20,460 bases of DNA from Paracoccaceae bacterium. Its GTDB lineage: Bacteria; Pseudomonadota; Alphaproteobacteria; Rhodobacterales; Rhodobacteraceae. The position numbers and the translations under genes are program-made. Position 1 is the stretch's first letter. Every line of letters begins with the position of its first letter. The notes below the pieces were generated by a model, which was given only the letters and a program-made list of their open reading frames with translations, was not told the DNA's origin and did no database searches. Shown piece by piece: positions 1 through 6,743 of the stretch. The DNA lies in assembly GCA_018222665.1 (NCBI GenBank), contig JAAEZW010000005.1:1-20460 (forward strand), in the 5' to 3' direction.

Positions 1-41
1 ACGATGATCGTTGCCGCATTTCGAATTGCCGTTTTGTCCAA
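1..41 (-). CDS. Probable NUDIX hydrolase, N-terminal fragment (gene runs off the left edge)
   Basis: Only about 13 codons are visible. Reading leftward from a TTG at 41, the frame gives a short lead followed by IRNAATIIV, which resembles the first beta strand of NUDIX hydrolases. A GGGGA ribosome site lies about 7 bases before the TTG. The frame has no stop up to the window edge. It lies directly downstream of the DUF983 gene on the same strand. I recall DUF983 and NUDIX genes being neighbours in Rhodobacterales, and this supports the call. An ATG at 70 in another frame is also open to the edge but gives no recognisable protein. The call rests on very few residues and is tentative. Confidence 0.35.
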   Translation of the reverse strand, partial: MDKTAIRNAATII

Positions 42-74
42 GCTATTTTCCCCAAATTCTTGGGGCGCATCGCC

Positions 75-455
75 CTATCGGAACCCGTGCATCAAACGTG
101 CCCACTGAAACCCGATCATTGCGCCCTTTAGTCGAGGAAGAAGATAGAGCGATAATCCAACACAGCCAACAGCAAATATCGTAAAAAGAACCAAGGGTTC
201 GGGGCGGTATTTGACAAAAATCATGTGCAGCAAGGGCGCCATCAAATGCCCCACCAACAAAATCGTCAAATAAGCGGGACCGTCATCCGCACGGTGATGA
301 TGCAATTCTTCGCTGCACACGGTGCAGGTGTCATTGACCGTCAGATACCCGCTGAGCAAAGGACCGCTGCCACATTGGGGACATTTGCGTTTCCACCCCT
401 TTAGCACCGCGGGCATGGTTGGGCGTTCCGCCTTGCTGTTGTTTGGGTTGGACAT
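75..455 (-). CDS. DUF983 family zinc-ribbon membrane protein
   Basis: This is a 126-residue protein of the DUF983 family, whose function is unknown. Two CxxC pairs (CPQC at residues 25-28 and CTVC at 44-47) look like a small zinc ribbon. A histidine cluster (LHHHRADDGPAY, 51-62) follows, a hallmark of the family. Two membrane spans lie at about 62-80 and 88-108. The start is placed at the ATG at 455 because AAGGGG precedes it by 6 bases and the family begins near here. The frame is open further upstream to 530, but that extension has no family character. The gene is divergent from the EF-hand gene and reads toward the putative NUDIX gene. Its TAG stop is in frame with that downstream start, probably by chance. 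Confidence 0.85.
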   Translation of the reverse strand: MSNPNNSKAERPTMPAVLKGWKRKCPQCGSGPLLSGYLTVNDTCTVCSEELHHHRADDGPAYLTILLVGHLMAPLLHMIFVKYRPEPLVLFTIFAVGCVGLSLYLLPRLKGAMIGFQWARLMHGFR

Positions 456-631
456 GGTGAACCCCTTAGGTTTCGTTGGCAACAAAGTGGGGGCAATTCG
501 CGCAAATGTCATCGCGGCGGGTTGTCGCAAATAAATTTCAAAAAATTTCGACGGAAACTCCGGGCCCCTTCGTTTGTTACTTTAGATCGGCAAGGCAAGG
601 TGGTCGGCCGACGTAAATGGAGTGAATTGAG
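456..631. promoter_or_regulatory. Divergent intergenic region between DUF983 and the EF-hand/ECF operon
   Basis: These 176 bases should hold the promoters of both divergent transcripts. A GGAAAC at 553-558 resembles the -35 element of ECF-sigma promoters. However, the nearest CGTT (571-574) is only 12 bases away, shorter than the usual 16-17, so a matching -10 is not convincing. A perfect 10-base palindrome, GTCGGCCGAC, lies at 603-612, just before the GGAG ribosome site (619-622) of the EF-hand gene. It could be an operator or may be chance. No strong sigma-70 promoter or terminator was recognised. Confidence 0.25.
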
Positions 632-1126
632 ATGAACAGTAAACTAATCGCAGCAATCGCCGCAGCCTCAGTTTTGGGTAGCGCCACATGGGTCGCCGCC
701 TCAGGCGATGATCATGGTCATCGTAAAGGGCCAAAGTTTTCAATCGAAGAGATGGACACAAATGGCGACCAAATGATTAGCAAAGATGAAATCGCAGCTC
801 ATGCGAAGGCGCGATTTGATCAGGTTGACACAAATGACGACGGCAAATTGTCAGCCGATGAAATGGCCGCCCACGGCGAAAAAGAAATGACAAAGCGCAT
901 GAAAAAGCGTCAGGCCAAAATGTTAAAGCTCATGGATGCAGACGATGATGGGATGCTGAGCTTTGATGAAATGCAGGCCAAGCAACAAAAGCGTTTGGAT
1001 AAGATGTTCAGCCGTTTGGATGCGAACGAAGATGGCATGCTAAGCGCCGAAGAGTTGGAAAAGATGAAGCGCAAGGGCAAGCGTCATGGCGAAAAGCATG
1101 ATCATAAGGATAATGATCACGACTAA
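632..1126 (+). CDS. Exported EF-hand protein with four calcium-binding loops
   Basis: This 164-residue protein starts with a signal peptide (positive start, hydrophobic stretch 5-18, likely cleavage near Ala22-Ala23), so it should act in the periplasm. Four 12-residue EF-hand loops are visible at 42-53, 66-77, 102-113 and 130-141. Each starts with Asp and ends with Glu. Loop 1 has Gln instead of Gly at position 6. Both ends of the mature protein are rich in His, Asp and Lys (HGH near 28-30; the last 15 residues carry four His), which suggests extra metal binding. A GGAG site precedes the ATG by 9 bases. It sits 42 bases before the ECF sigma gene with no visible terminator, so co-transcription is likely. 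The calcium-binding domain is clear. A role as sensor, buffer or regulon member is inference. Confidence 0.9.
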   Translation: MNSKLIAAIAAASVLGSATWVAASGDDHGHRKGPKFSIEEMDTNGDQMISKDEIAAHAKARFDQVDTNDDGKLSADEMAAHGEKEMTKRMKKRQAKMLKLMDADDDGMLSFDEMQAKQQKRLDKMFSRLDANEDGMLSAEELEKMKRKGKRHGEKHDHKDNDHD

Positions 1127-1168
1127 TTCTCCGTGACAATCCATTCAGGTGTTCGATAAAGGACAGGC

Positions 1169-1768
1169 ATGGTGAAGGATACAGATATCAGTTTGGGTGA
1201 TTTAGCGGATAACGCATTGCTCGTTCTGTTTGCAAATGGGTCCAAACCGGCGGCGATGGAATTAACGCGCCGCCTTGGTCCCAAGGTGTTTCGCCATGCC
1301 TATTATCGATTGCAAAACAAATCAGATGCCGAAGATATCGCGCAAGAGGCGTTTTTGCGATTGTGGAAAATCGCGCCTGACTGGAAACAAGATCAGGCAC
1401 AGGTTGCAACCTGGCTTTATCGGGTTATTGATAACCTGTGCATTGATCGGTTGCGCGCGCGACGCCCATCGTCCTCCCTTGATGATTTGAAAAATGATCC
1501 TGTGGACCCATCCCCCTCTGCGGATCAATCTATGTTGGATAAATCACGGGCGCGCGCGCTGCACACGGCTCTTGCGGCCCTGCCAGAAAGGCAAGCACAA
1601 GCGGTGCGTTTGCGCCATTTGGACAATTTAACAAACCCTGAAATCGCCCAGATCATGGGATTGAGCGTCGAAGCGGTAGAAAGTTTGACAGCCCGCGGTA
1701 AACGCGCGCTTCAGGCACAGTTGCACGGGCAAAAAACTGCGTTAGGATATGAAAATGACACAGCGTGA
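1169..1768 (+). CDS. ECF-family RNA polymerase sigma factor
   Basis: This 199-residue protein has the two-domain build of extracytoplasmic-function sigma factors. Sigma region 2 spans about residues 24-100, with the region 2.2 motif DAEDIAQEAFLRLW at 53-66 and TWLYRVIDNLCIDRLRAR at 81-98. Sigma region 4 spans about 131-187, with the helix-turn-helix around NPEIAQIMGLSVEAVES. The conserved -35 and -10 recognition modules are complete, so it should be active. An AAAGGA site precedes the ATG. Its 3' end overlaps the next gene by 14 bases, the usual sign of a sigma gene translated together with its anti-sigma factor. The order sigma, small TM protein, metal-sensor-like protein resembles the parts of the Cupriavidus CnrH/CnrY/CnrX system. 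The target promoters are unknown. Confidence 0.92.
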   Translation: MVKDTDISLGDLADNALLVLFANGSKPAAMELTRRLGPKVFRHAYYRLQNKSDAEDIAQEAFLRLWKIAPDWKQDQAQVATWLYRVIDNLCIDRLRARRPSSSLDDLKNDPVDPSPSADQSMLDKSRARALHTALAALPERQAQAVRLRHLDNLTNPEIAQIMGLSVEAVESLTARGKRALQAQLHGQKTALGYENDTA

Positions 1769-2150
1769 TCAAAATCAGGATGCACAATTGGACGATCTAT
1801 TTGCCGCCGCAAGGCGCGATGCGCCCGAGCCAGGTGACGCCTTCATGCAGGCATTGTTTGATACGATCCCTGAGCCAAATGCGGCGACCGCTGTGATCGA
1901 GGAACCCGTATCGCTGGGATGGTGGGCAGGTGTTCGACAGACCATGGCAGATAAATTTGCAACGCGAAACATATTCGCGGATGCCTCTGTTCTGACAGGG
2001 GTGATTGCGGCAGGTGTATTTGGCGTTTGGATTGGTGTGAATGGTGGGGACATTGGGGGCATTTCCCTGAACCCGTTTGAAGCCCAAGGGCTTGATATTG
2101 TGGATCCGTTTTCAGGATTGGACCTAAGTTATGTGGATGGCGGCGCATGA
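1755..2150 (+). CDS. Small one-TM protein, candidate anti-sigma factor
   Basis: This 131-residue protein has no strong family signature that I recognise. It has an N-terminal cytoplasmic part of about 75 residues, acidic and helical (QLDDLFAAARRDAPEPGDAF), one membrane span at about 77-95, and a periplasmic tail of about 35 residues. That layout, and its place between an ECF sigma gene and a membrane-anchored sensor, are what an anti-sigma factor would show (compare CnrY). The start is set at the ATG at 1755 because AGGA (1744-1747) lies 7 bases upstream. An in-frame ATG at 1749 is too close to that site. It overlaps the sigma gene by 14 bases and the next gene by 4 (ATGA). The anti-sigma role is inferred from topology and context. 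Confidence 0.6.
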   Translation: MTQRDQNQDAQLDDLFAAARRDAPEPGDAFMQALFDTIPEPNAATAVIEEPVSLGWWAGVRQTMADKFATRNIFADASVLTGVIAAGVFGVWIGVNGGDIGGISLNPFEAQGLDIVDPFSGLDLSYVDGGA

Positions 2151-2620
2151 GTGAGCAGATGAAAACACCCAGAAAATGGACCAAGGTTCTGTTGATTGTA
2201 TCCCTTGCGCTGAACGCCTGTTTCATCGGTTTGATCATTGGCGTGAAACTGACCCAAGACGGAATGCGCCCGCAGCGCGCGCCCAGTGCGCAGGGCTCGC
2301 TCTATTTGCGTGCACTCTCGCATGAGGATCGACGCGCATTGGGCAAATCCATGCGCAGCTATCACACCCGCGAAATGCGCCAAATGGACCGCGCGGGATA
2401 TGAAAATGCGCTTGTTCTGTTGCGGGCAACCCCCTTTGATCCAGAGGCCTTAGAAGACCTGATGGAAGATCAAACAGAAGCATCAGAAGAACGGCTTGAA
2501 TATGCCAGAGAGGCGTTGATCGCTCATCTTGCCGCGATGAGCGATACCGAACGGGCCGAATTCGCAGATGCACTGGAACACGCCCTGAAACGTGGTCCTA
2601 AGCGGAAAAAACAGCCCTAG
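2147..2620 (+). CDS. Membrane-anchored periplasmic heavy-metal sensor-like protein (CnrX/ZraP type)
   Basis: This 157-residue protein has an N-terminal signal-anchor (residues 14-33) and a helical periplasmic domain like the Metal_resist/ZraP/CnrX group. A LSHEDRRALGKSM segment (57-69) starts a long helix, and the typical MSDTERAEFADAL motif (131-143) lies near the end. His59, His73, His127, His145 and several Met (69, 77, 80) are possible metal ligands, but I cannot align them with the CnrX ligands by eye. The tail is very basic (KRGPKRKK). Its ATG overlaps the stop of the previous gene as ATGA, so translation is probably coupled. An ATG at 2159 is a weaker alternative. It probably restrains or releases the anti-sigma factor in response to a periplasmic signal. 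Its stop overlaps the convergent maeB stop by 4 bases. Confidence 0.8.
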   Translation: MSEQMKTPRKWTKVLLIVSLALNACFIGLIIGVKLTQDGMRPQRAPSAQGSLYLRALSHEDRRALGKSMRSYHTREMRQMDRAGYENALVLLRATPFDPEALEDLMEDQTEASEERLEYAREALIAHLAAMSDTERAEFADALEHALKRGPKRKKQP

Positions 2621-4896
2621 CCATAATTGGCCACGGGAACCCCCGCAATCGCGGCCATATTCAATAGGCCCCGCGCGGTTATTGAAGGTGTCACGATATG
2701 GGCCTGATTGCGCAGACCCATTAGGATTGGCCCAACCTCAAGCCCGCCAGCGCGCATTTTCAAAATATTGCGCACGCCCGATGCTGCATCCGCATGGGCA
2801 AAAATCAGAACGTTGGCGATCCCGTCCATACGATTTTGTGGCATAACACGTGCCCGCAATTCGGGATCAAGAGCGGCATCAATGTTCATTTCGCCTTCAT
2901 ACTGGAAATCCAAATCCATCAAATCCAATTGCGCTATCGCATCGCGCAAACGTTGACCCGTATCACCCTGCATGCTGCCAAACTGTGATCGTGCACAAAG
3001 CGCGATTTTTGGCTCTAACCCGAAACGGCGAACATGTCGCGCAGCCCCCAACACGGACTGTGTGATTTGTTCGGGGGTGGGAGAGGTATGCACATGCGTA
3101 TCTGCAATAAAGAGCGGCCCATCCTCTAGGATCATCAGGGATAGGGCGCCTTGGGCATGTTGCGCAGGATCACATAAAACCTGTTCGATGTAATTTAGGT
3201 GCCAACGGTATTCCCCAAACGTACCGCAGATCATGCTGTCGGCTTCGCCACGGTGTACCATGACTGCGGCGATGGCGGTGGTGTTTGTGCGCATAATCGC
3301 CTTGGCCAGATCAGGTGTCACCCCACGACGTGCCATTATGTCATGGTAGGTGCCCCAATAATCCCGATAGCGGGGATCGTTTTCGGGGTTCACAATGGCA
3401 AAGTCGCGTTCTGGACGAATGGTCAGGCCCATGCGTTCGCACCGTTGGGAAATCACATCGGGTCGCCCGATCAGAACGGGTTTTTCGCTGGTTTCTTCCA
3501 AAATCGCTTGGGCCGCGCGCAAAACACGTTCGTCTTCGCCTTCGGCAAAGGCGATGGTGCGGGATTGTTTGCTGGCTGCATCAAAGACAGGGCGCATCAA
3601 CATCGCCGATTTAAACACCGCATGATCCAGTGTTTCGCGATACGCCTCGATATCCTCAATCGGGCGTTTTGCGACGCCGCTGTCCATGGCGGCCTGCGCC
3701 ACGGCAGAGGAAACAATGCCCGACAGGCGGGGGTCAAAGGGTTTGGGGATCAGATAGTCTGCCCCAAAATTCATGGTTTCCCCCTGATAGGCGGCAGCGG
3801 CCTCGGCGCTGGTGGTGGCGCGGGCCAATTCGGCGATCCCATCAATACAGGCGATCTGCATGGCATCGTTGATTTCGGTCGCCCCGACATCCAATGCACC
3901 GCGGAAAATAAAGGGGAAGCATAAAACGTTGTTCACCTGATTTGGAAAATCGCTGCGCCCCGTTGCGATAATGGCATCTGGTGCAACCTCGCGGGCGATA
4001 TCGGGCATGATTTCGGGATTTGGGTTGGCCAGGGCAAAGATAATTGGGCGCTTTGCCATGCGTTTTACCATTTCGGGTTTCAAAACATTTGGTCCCGAAA
4101 GGCCAAGGAACAAATCCGCACCATCAATCACATCATCCAAGGTCCGTTTATCAGTGTTTTGGCCATAGGCGGCTTTTTGTGGGTTCATATCGGTGGTCCG
4201 CCCTTCGTAAACGACGCCATGCACATCGCACAGCCATACATTTTCACGGCGCAAACCCAGTTTCAGCAACATATTCAGGCATGCAATCCCCGCAGCCCCG
4301 CCGCCTGTGGACACAACCTTGATATCTTCAATCTTTTTGTCCGCAACCAACAGGGCATTTTTCGCAGCCGCCCCCACAACAATTGCGGTGCCGTGTTGAT
4401 CATCATGAAACACAGGAATGTTCATGCGTTCACGGCATAGTTTTTCAACGATAAAACAATCAGGCGCTTTGATATCCTCTAGGTTCACAGCGCCAAAAGT
4501 TGGCTCTAGCGCGCAGACGATATCGGCAAGCTTTTCAGGATCGCTTTCGTTTACTTCAATGTCAAAACAATCAATATTGGCGAATTTTTTGAATAAAACG
4601 GCCTTACCTTCCATCACCGGTTTGGATGCCAGCGCACCAATGTTGCCCAATCCCAACACGGCAGATCCGTTTGAAATGACCGCAACCAAATTGCCGCGTG
4701 CCGTGTATTTCGAGGCTGTTTCTGGATTATCACGAATTTCGATTGAGGCCTCTGCCACACCGGGTGAATAGGCCCGTGCCAAATCCCGTCCGTTTGCCAT
4801 TGGCTTGGTTGCGCGAATTTCCAATTTACCTGGCTTTGGAAATTCATGGTAACTCAGCGCTGCCTGGCGAAGTGACTCTTGTTTTTTATCAGACAT
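2617..4896 (-). CDS. maeB: NADP-dependent malic enzyme with C-terminal phosphotransacetylase-like domain
   Basis: The enzyme decarboxylates malate to pyruvate and CO2 while reducing NADP+, in the cytoplasm. The 759 residues match the length of E. coli MaeB. The malic domain shows YSPGVAEAS (from Tyr43), GKAVLFKKF (Lys98), the metal-binding NLEDIKAPDCF (138-148) and FHDDQHGT (163-170). The NAD(P)-binding domain starts with VVSTGGGAAGIA (194-205). From about residue 430 to the end there is a phosphotransacetylase-like domain (ESKQSRTIAFAEGEDERVLRAA region). In this enzyme class that domain is usually regulatory (acetyl-CoA inhibition in MaeB) and not an active acyltransferase. The ATG at 4896 is preceded by GTGGGG. 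A palindrome at 4916-4935 sits just upstream and could be its operator. Confidence 0.96.
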   Translation of the reverse strand: MSDKKQESLRQAALSYHEFPKPGKLEIRATKPMANGRDLARAYSPGVAEASIEIRDNPETASKYTARGNLVAVISNGSAVLGLGNIGALASKPVMEGKAVLFKKFANIDCFDIEVNESDPEKLADIVCALEPTFGAVNLEDIKAPDCFIVEKLCRERMNIPVFHDDQHGTAIVVGAAAKNALLVADKKIEDIKVVSTGGGAAGIACLNMLLKLGLRRENVWLCDVHGVVYEGRTTDMNPQKAAYGQNTDKRTLDDVIDGADLFLGLSGPNVLKPEMVKRMAKRPIIFALANPNPEIMPDIAREVAPDAIIATGRSDFPNQVNNVLCFPFIFRGALDVGATEINDAMQIACIDGIAELARATTSAEAAAAYQGETMNFGADYLIPKPFDPRLSGIVSSAVAQAAMDSGVAKRPIEDIEAYRETLDHAVFKSAMLMRPVFDAASKQSRTIAFAEGEDERVLRAAQAILEETSEKPVLIGRPDVISQRCERMGLTIRPERDFAIVNPENDPRYRDYWGTYHDIMARRGVTPDLAKAIMRTNTTAIAAVMVHRGEADSMICGTFGEYRWHLNYIEQVLCDPAQHAQGALSLMILEDGPLFIADTHVHTSPTPEQITQSVLGAARHVRRFGLEPKIALCARSQFGSMQGDTGQRLRDAIAQLDLMDLDFQYEGEMNIDAALDPELRARVMPQNRMDGIANVLIFAHADAASGVRNILKMRAGGLEVGPILMGLRNQAHIVTPSITARGLLNMAAIAGVPVANYG

Positions 4897-4915
4897 TTTA
4901 GCCCCACTAGAAAAT

Positions 4916-4935
4916 ATAGTTTAGCGTTAAACTAT
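4916..4935. promoter_or_regulatory. Perfect 20-bp inverted repeat upstream of maeB (candidate operator)
   Basis: The sequence ATAGTTTAGCGTTAAACTAT has two perfect 8-base arms around GCGT. It begins 20 bases upstream of the maeB start codon, in the maeB-cdd divergent gap. Its size and AT-rich symmetric arms fit the operator of a dimeric repressor, for example a MarR-, TetR- or GntR-like protein. The regulator cannot be named from the window. Seven T residues follow on the plus strand, so it also looks like a rho-independent terminator. No plus-strand gene ends before it, so the operator reading is preferred. Confidence 0.55.
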
Positions 4936-4985
4936 TTTTTTGCCTTACGAAAGTCCTAAGTCGATTTGATCGCAAAAAGGGGAAA

Positions 4986-5002
4986 TGATTTGCACCAAAT
5001 CA
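4986..5002. promoter_or_regulatory. 17-bp inverted repeat upstream of cdd (candidate operator of the nucleoside operon)
   Basis: TGATTTGCACCAAATCA has two perfect 7-base arms around a 3-base centre and ends 45 bases before the cdd start. A second copy of the half-site GATTTG occurs at 4963-4968, 24 bases earlier, inside a weaker CGATTTGATCG symmetry (4962-4972). The position fits control of the salvage operon by a nucleoside-responsive repressor of the LacI, DeoR or GntR type. The class is a guess and no regulator gene is present in the window. Confidence 0.4.
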
Positions 5003-5047
5003 CCCTGCGCATTACTGTTGAACGACATAAATGGCGAAGGATTTAAG

Positions 5048-5437
5048 ATGTCATTACGAGACGCGGCATTGAATGTTTGGAAAAATGCATATGCCCCTTA
5101 TTCAGGGTTCAAGGTTGGTGCGGCAATTATTGGCGCAGACGGACATATTTATGGTGGTGTGAATGTGGAAAACGTGGCCTATCCGGAAGGGACCTGTGCC
5201 GAAGCGGGGGCCATCGCGACCATGGTCGCCGCGGGGATACACAGCTTAACCGAAGTTTATGTGGTCGCGGATAGCCCCGATCCCGTGGCCCCCTGTGGTG
5301 GATGCCGTCAGAAACTGGCTGAATTTGGTGCCGCTAATGTCAAAGTAACGTTGGCAACTTTGGACGGAACAGAACAAGAAACAACCATTGGGGATCTGTT
5401 GCCAGGTGCCTTTGGAACTCATCACATGAGCCAGTGA
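5048..5437 (+). CDS. cdd: Cytidine deaminase
   Basis: The enzyme deaminates cytidine and deoxycytidine to uridine and deoxyuridine, the entry step of pyrimidine nucleoside salvage. The 129 residues match the short homotetrameric class. FKVGAA (21-26) and the substrate-binding NVEN (39-42) are present. The zinc site is complete, with Cys50 and the proton-shuttling Glu52 in TCAEAGA, and Cys83 and Cys86 in PCGGC. The start is placed at the ATG at 5048 because GAAGGA (5036-5041) precedes it and homologues begin here. The frame is open upstream to 4985, but that stretch covers the palindrome and is not protein-like. It is the first gene of the operon, and deoA starts one base after its stop. Confidence 0.96.
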   Translation: MSLRDAALNVWKNAYAPYSGFKVGAAIIGADGHIYGGVNVENVAYPEGTCAEAGAIATMVAAGIHSLTEVYVVADSPDPVAPCGGCRQKLAEFGAANVKVTLATLDGTEQETTIGDLLPGAFGTHHMSQ

Positions 5438-5438
5438 T

Positions 5439-6743
5439 ATGGACGCGGCTGGCATCATCTGGCGGTTGCGAAACGGCGATCCACCGACGCAGGACGAATT
5501 AAACTGGTTCGCGGCGGGGTTGGCGGATCAATCTGTCAGTGATGCACAAGCAGGCGCCTTTGCTATGGCGGTGTGCCTGAACGGTTTGGGCGATGCGGGG
5601 CGGCGCGACCTGACGCTTGCCATGCGGGACAGTGGCGCGACGCTGTCTTGGGAGTTTGATGCCCCGATTTTGGACAAACACTCAACAGGCGGGATTGGGG
5701 ATTGTGTCTCACTTATCCTTGCGCCGCTTTTGGCATCCACAGGTGTTATTGTGCCTATGATATCGGGCCGCGGGTTGGGCCACACAGGTGGCACATTGGA
5801 TAAATTAGAGGCCATACCCGGCCTGCGCACGCAATTCGATAAACCGCATTTGGATGCAATTCTGTCGACGGCTGGCTGCGTCATTGCCGGGGCCACAGGC
5901 GATATTGCCCCCGCAGATCGCCGATTATACGCGGTGCGGGATGTTACGGGGACTGTGGATAGTTTGGATTTGATCACGGCCTCTATCCTGTCCAAAAAAT
6001 TGGCTGCTGGATTGCAGGGATTGGTGTTGGATGTGAAATGCGGCAGTGGCGCATTTATGCAAACACCCTCAGATGCCCGTGATTTGGCGAAGTCTTTGGT
6101 TGAAACGGCAAATGCTGCAGGCTGCAAAACCTCGGCCATTATTTCGGATATGAATGCACCACTGGCCCCTGCCTTGGGCAATTCCTTAGAAGTGCGCGCG
6201 GCCTTAGAGGTTTTGGCAGGATCCACAAAGGGGCGGTTGCGCGATTTGTCCATTCACCTTGCGGCACAGGTCTATGCCACGCATCACGATATGCCGATGA
6301 AGAGCGCAGTCGTACAGTTTCAGAATCTGTTGGATAAGGGCGCAGCATTGGATCATTTCGCAAGGATGATCGCTGCCATGGGCGGGCCAATTGGATTTGT
6401 AGAGAATTGGAACAGATACCTGCCCGAAGCCTCGGTCATTTTAGAGGTTCATGCAAAACAGGCGGGTTACATTTCGGGCGTACGCGGCATCGAGATGGGA
6501 AATGTGGTTGTCGATTTGGGCGGCGGGCGACGCGTTGAAAACGATGTGATTGACCCGTCGGTTGGGATTGATCATGTGCTGCCACTTGGGGCGGCTGTTG
6601 GGCGGGGTGATGTCATCGCGCGGGTGCATGCCAATCGTTTGGACCGCGCGCAGGCGGCGGTTAAGGCATTAGAAAATAGCATTTTAATTGATAGCGCGGC
6701 GGTAGATGAACCGCCTCTTATTCTAGAGCAGATTGGATTGTGA
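5439..6743 (+). CDS. deoA: Thymidine phosphorylase
   Basis: The enzyme splits thymidine or deoxyuridine with phosphate to the free base and 2-deoxyribose 1-phosphate. The 434-residue length is normal. The phosphate-binding DKHSTGGIGD (79-88) and the family signature SGRGLGHTGGTLDKLE (109-124) are intact. The C-terminal alpha/beta domain continues through the GHTGG-linked core to the end, with no gap apparent. It begins one base after the cdd stop, and its TGA shares one base with the deoB start, so the four salvage genes are tightly coupled. Its base product uracil would normally be recycled by the upp product, which is broken downstream. Its sugar product goes to DeoB. Confidence 0.96.
   Translation: MDAAGIIWRLRNGDPPTQDELNWFAAGLADQSVSDAQAGAFAMAVCLNGLGDAGRRDLTLAMRDSGATLSWEFDAPILDKHSTGGIGDCVSLILAPLLASTGVIVPMISGRGLGHTGGTLDKLEAIPGLRTQFDKPHLDAILSTAGCVIAGATGDIAPADRRLYAVRDVTGTVDSLDLITASILSKKLAAGLQGLVLDVKCGSGAFMQTPSDARDLAKSLVETANAAGCKTSAIISDMNAPLAPALGNSLEVRAALEVLAGSTKGRLRDLSIHLAAQVYATHHDMPMKSAVVQFQNLLDKGAALDHFARMIAAMGGPIGFVENWNRYLPEASVILEVHAKQAGYISGVRGIEMGNVVVDLGGGRRVENDVIDPSVGIDHVLPLGAAVGRGDVIARVHANRLDRAQAAVKALENSILIDSAAVDEPPLILEQIGL

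Noticed and set aside
75..77. The DUF983 TAG is followed in the same frame by the putative NUDIX start, suggesting a readthrough fusion.
   Set aside because: DUF983 ends at its usual length, and a ribosome site (GGGGA) precedes the TTG at 41. Same frame occurs by chance one time in three.
553..574. GGAAAC and CGTT as an ECF promoter for autoregulation.
   Set aside because: The 12-base spacing is too short for a usual ECF promoter. Kept only as a weak note in the intergenic entry.
3199..3924. A 241-codon plus-strand open frame opposite maeB.
   Set aside because: It has no family resemblance and lies entirely antisense to a clearly conserved enzyme domain. It is a shadow of the maeB coding frame.
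4917..4941. Stem-loop plus T-run read as a rho-independent terminator on the plus strand.
   Set aside because: No plus-strand gene ends upstream. The site is in a divergent promoter region, so an operator is more likely.
5528..6253. A 241-codon minus-strand open frame inside deoA.
   Set aside because: It is antisense to the intact DeoA motifs, and its composition is that of a reversed coding frame, with no recognisable domain.
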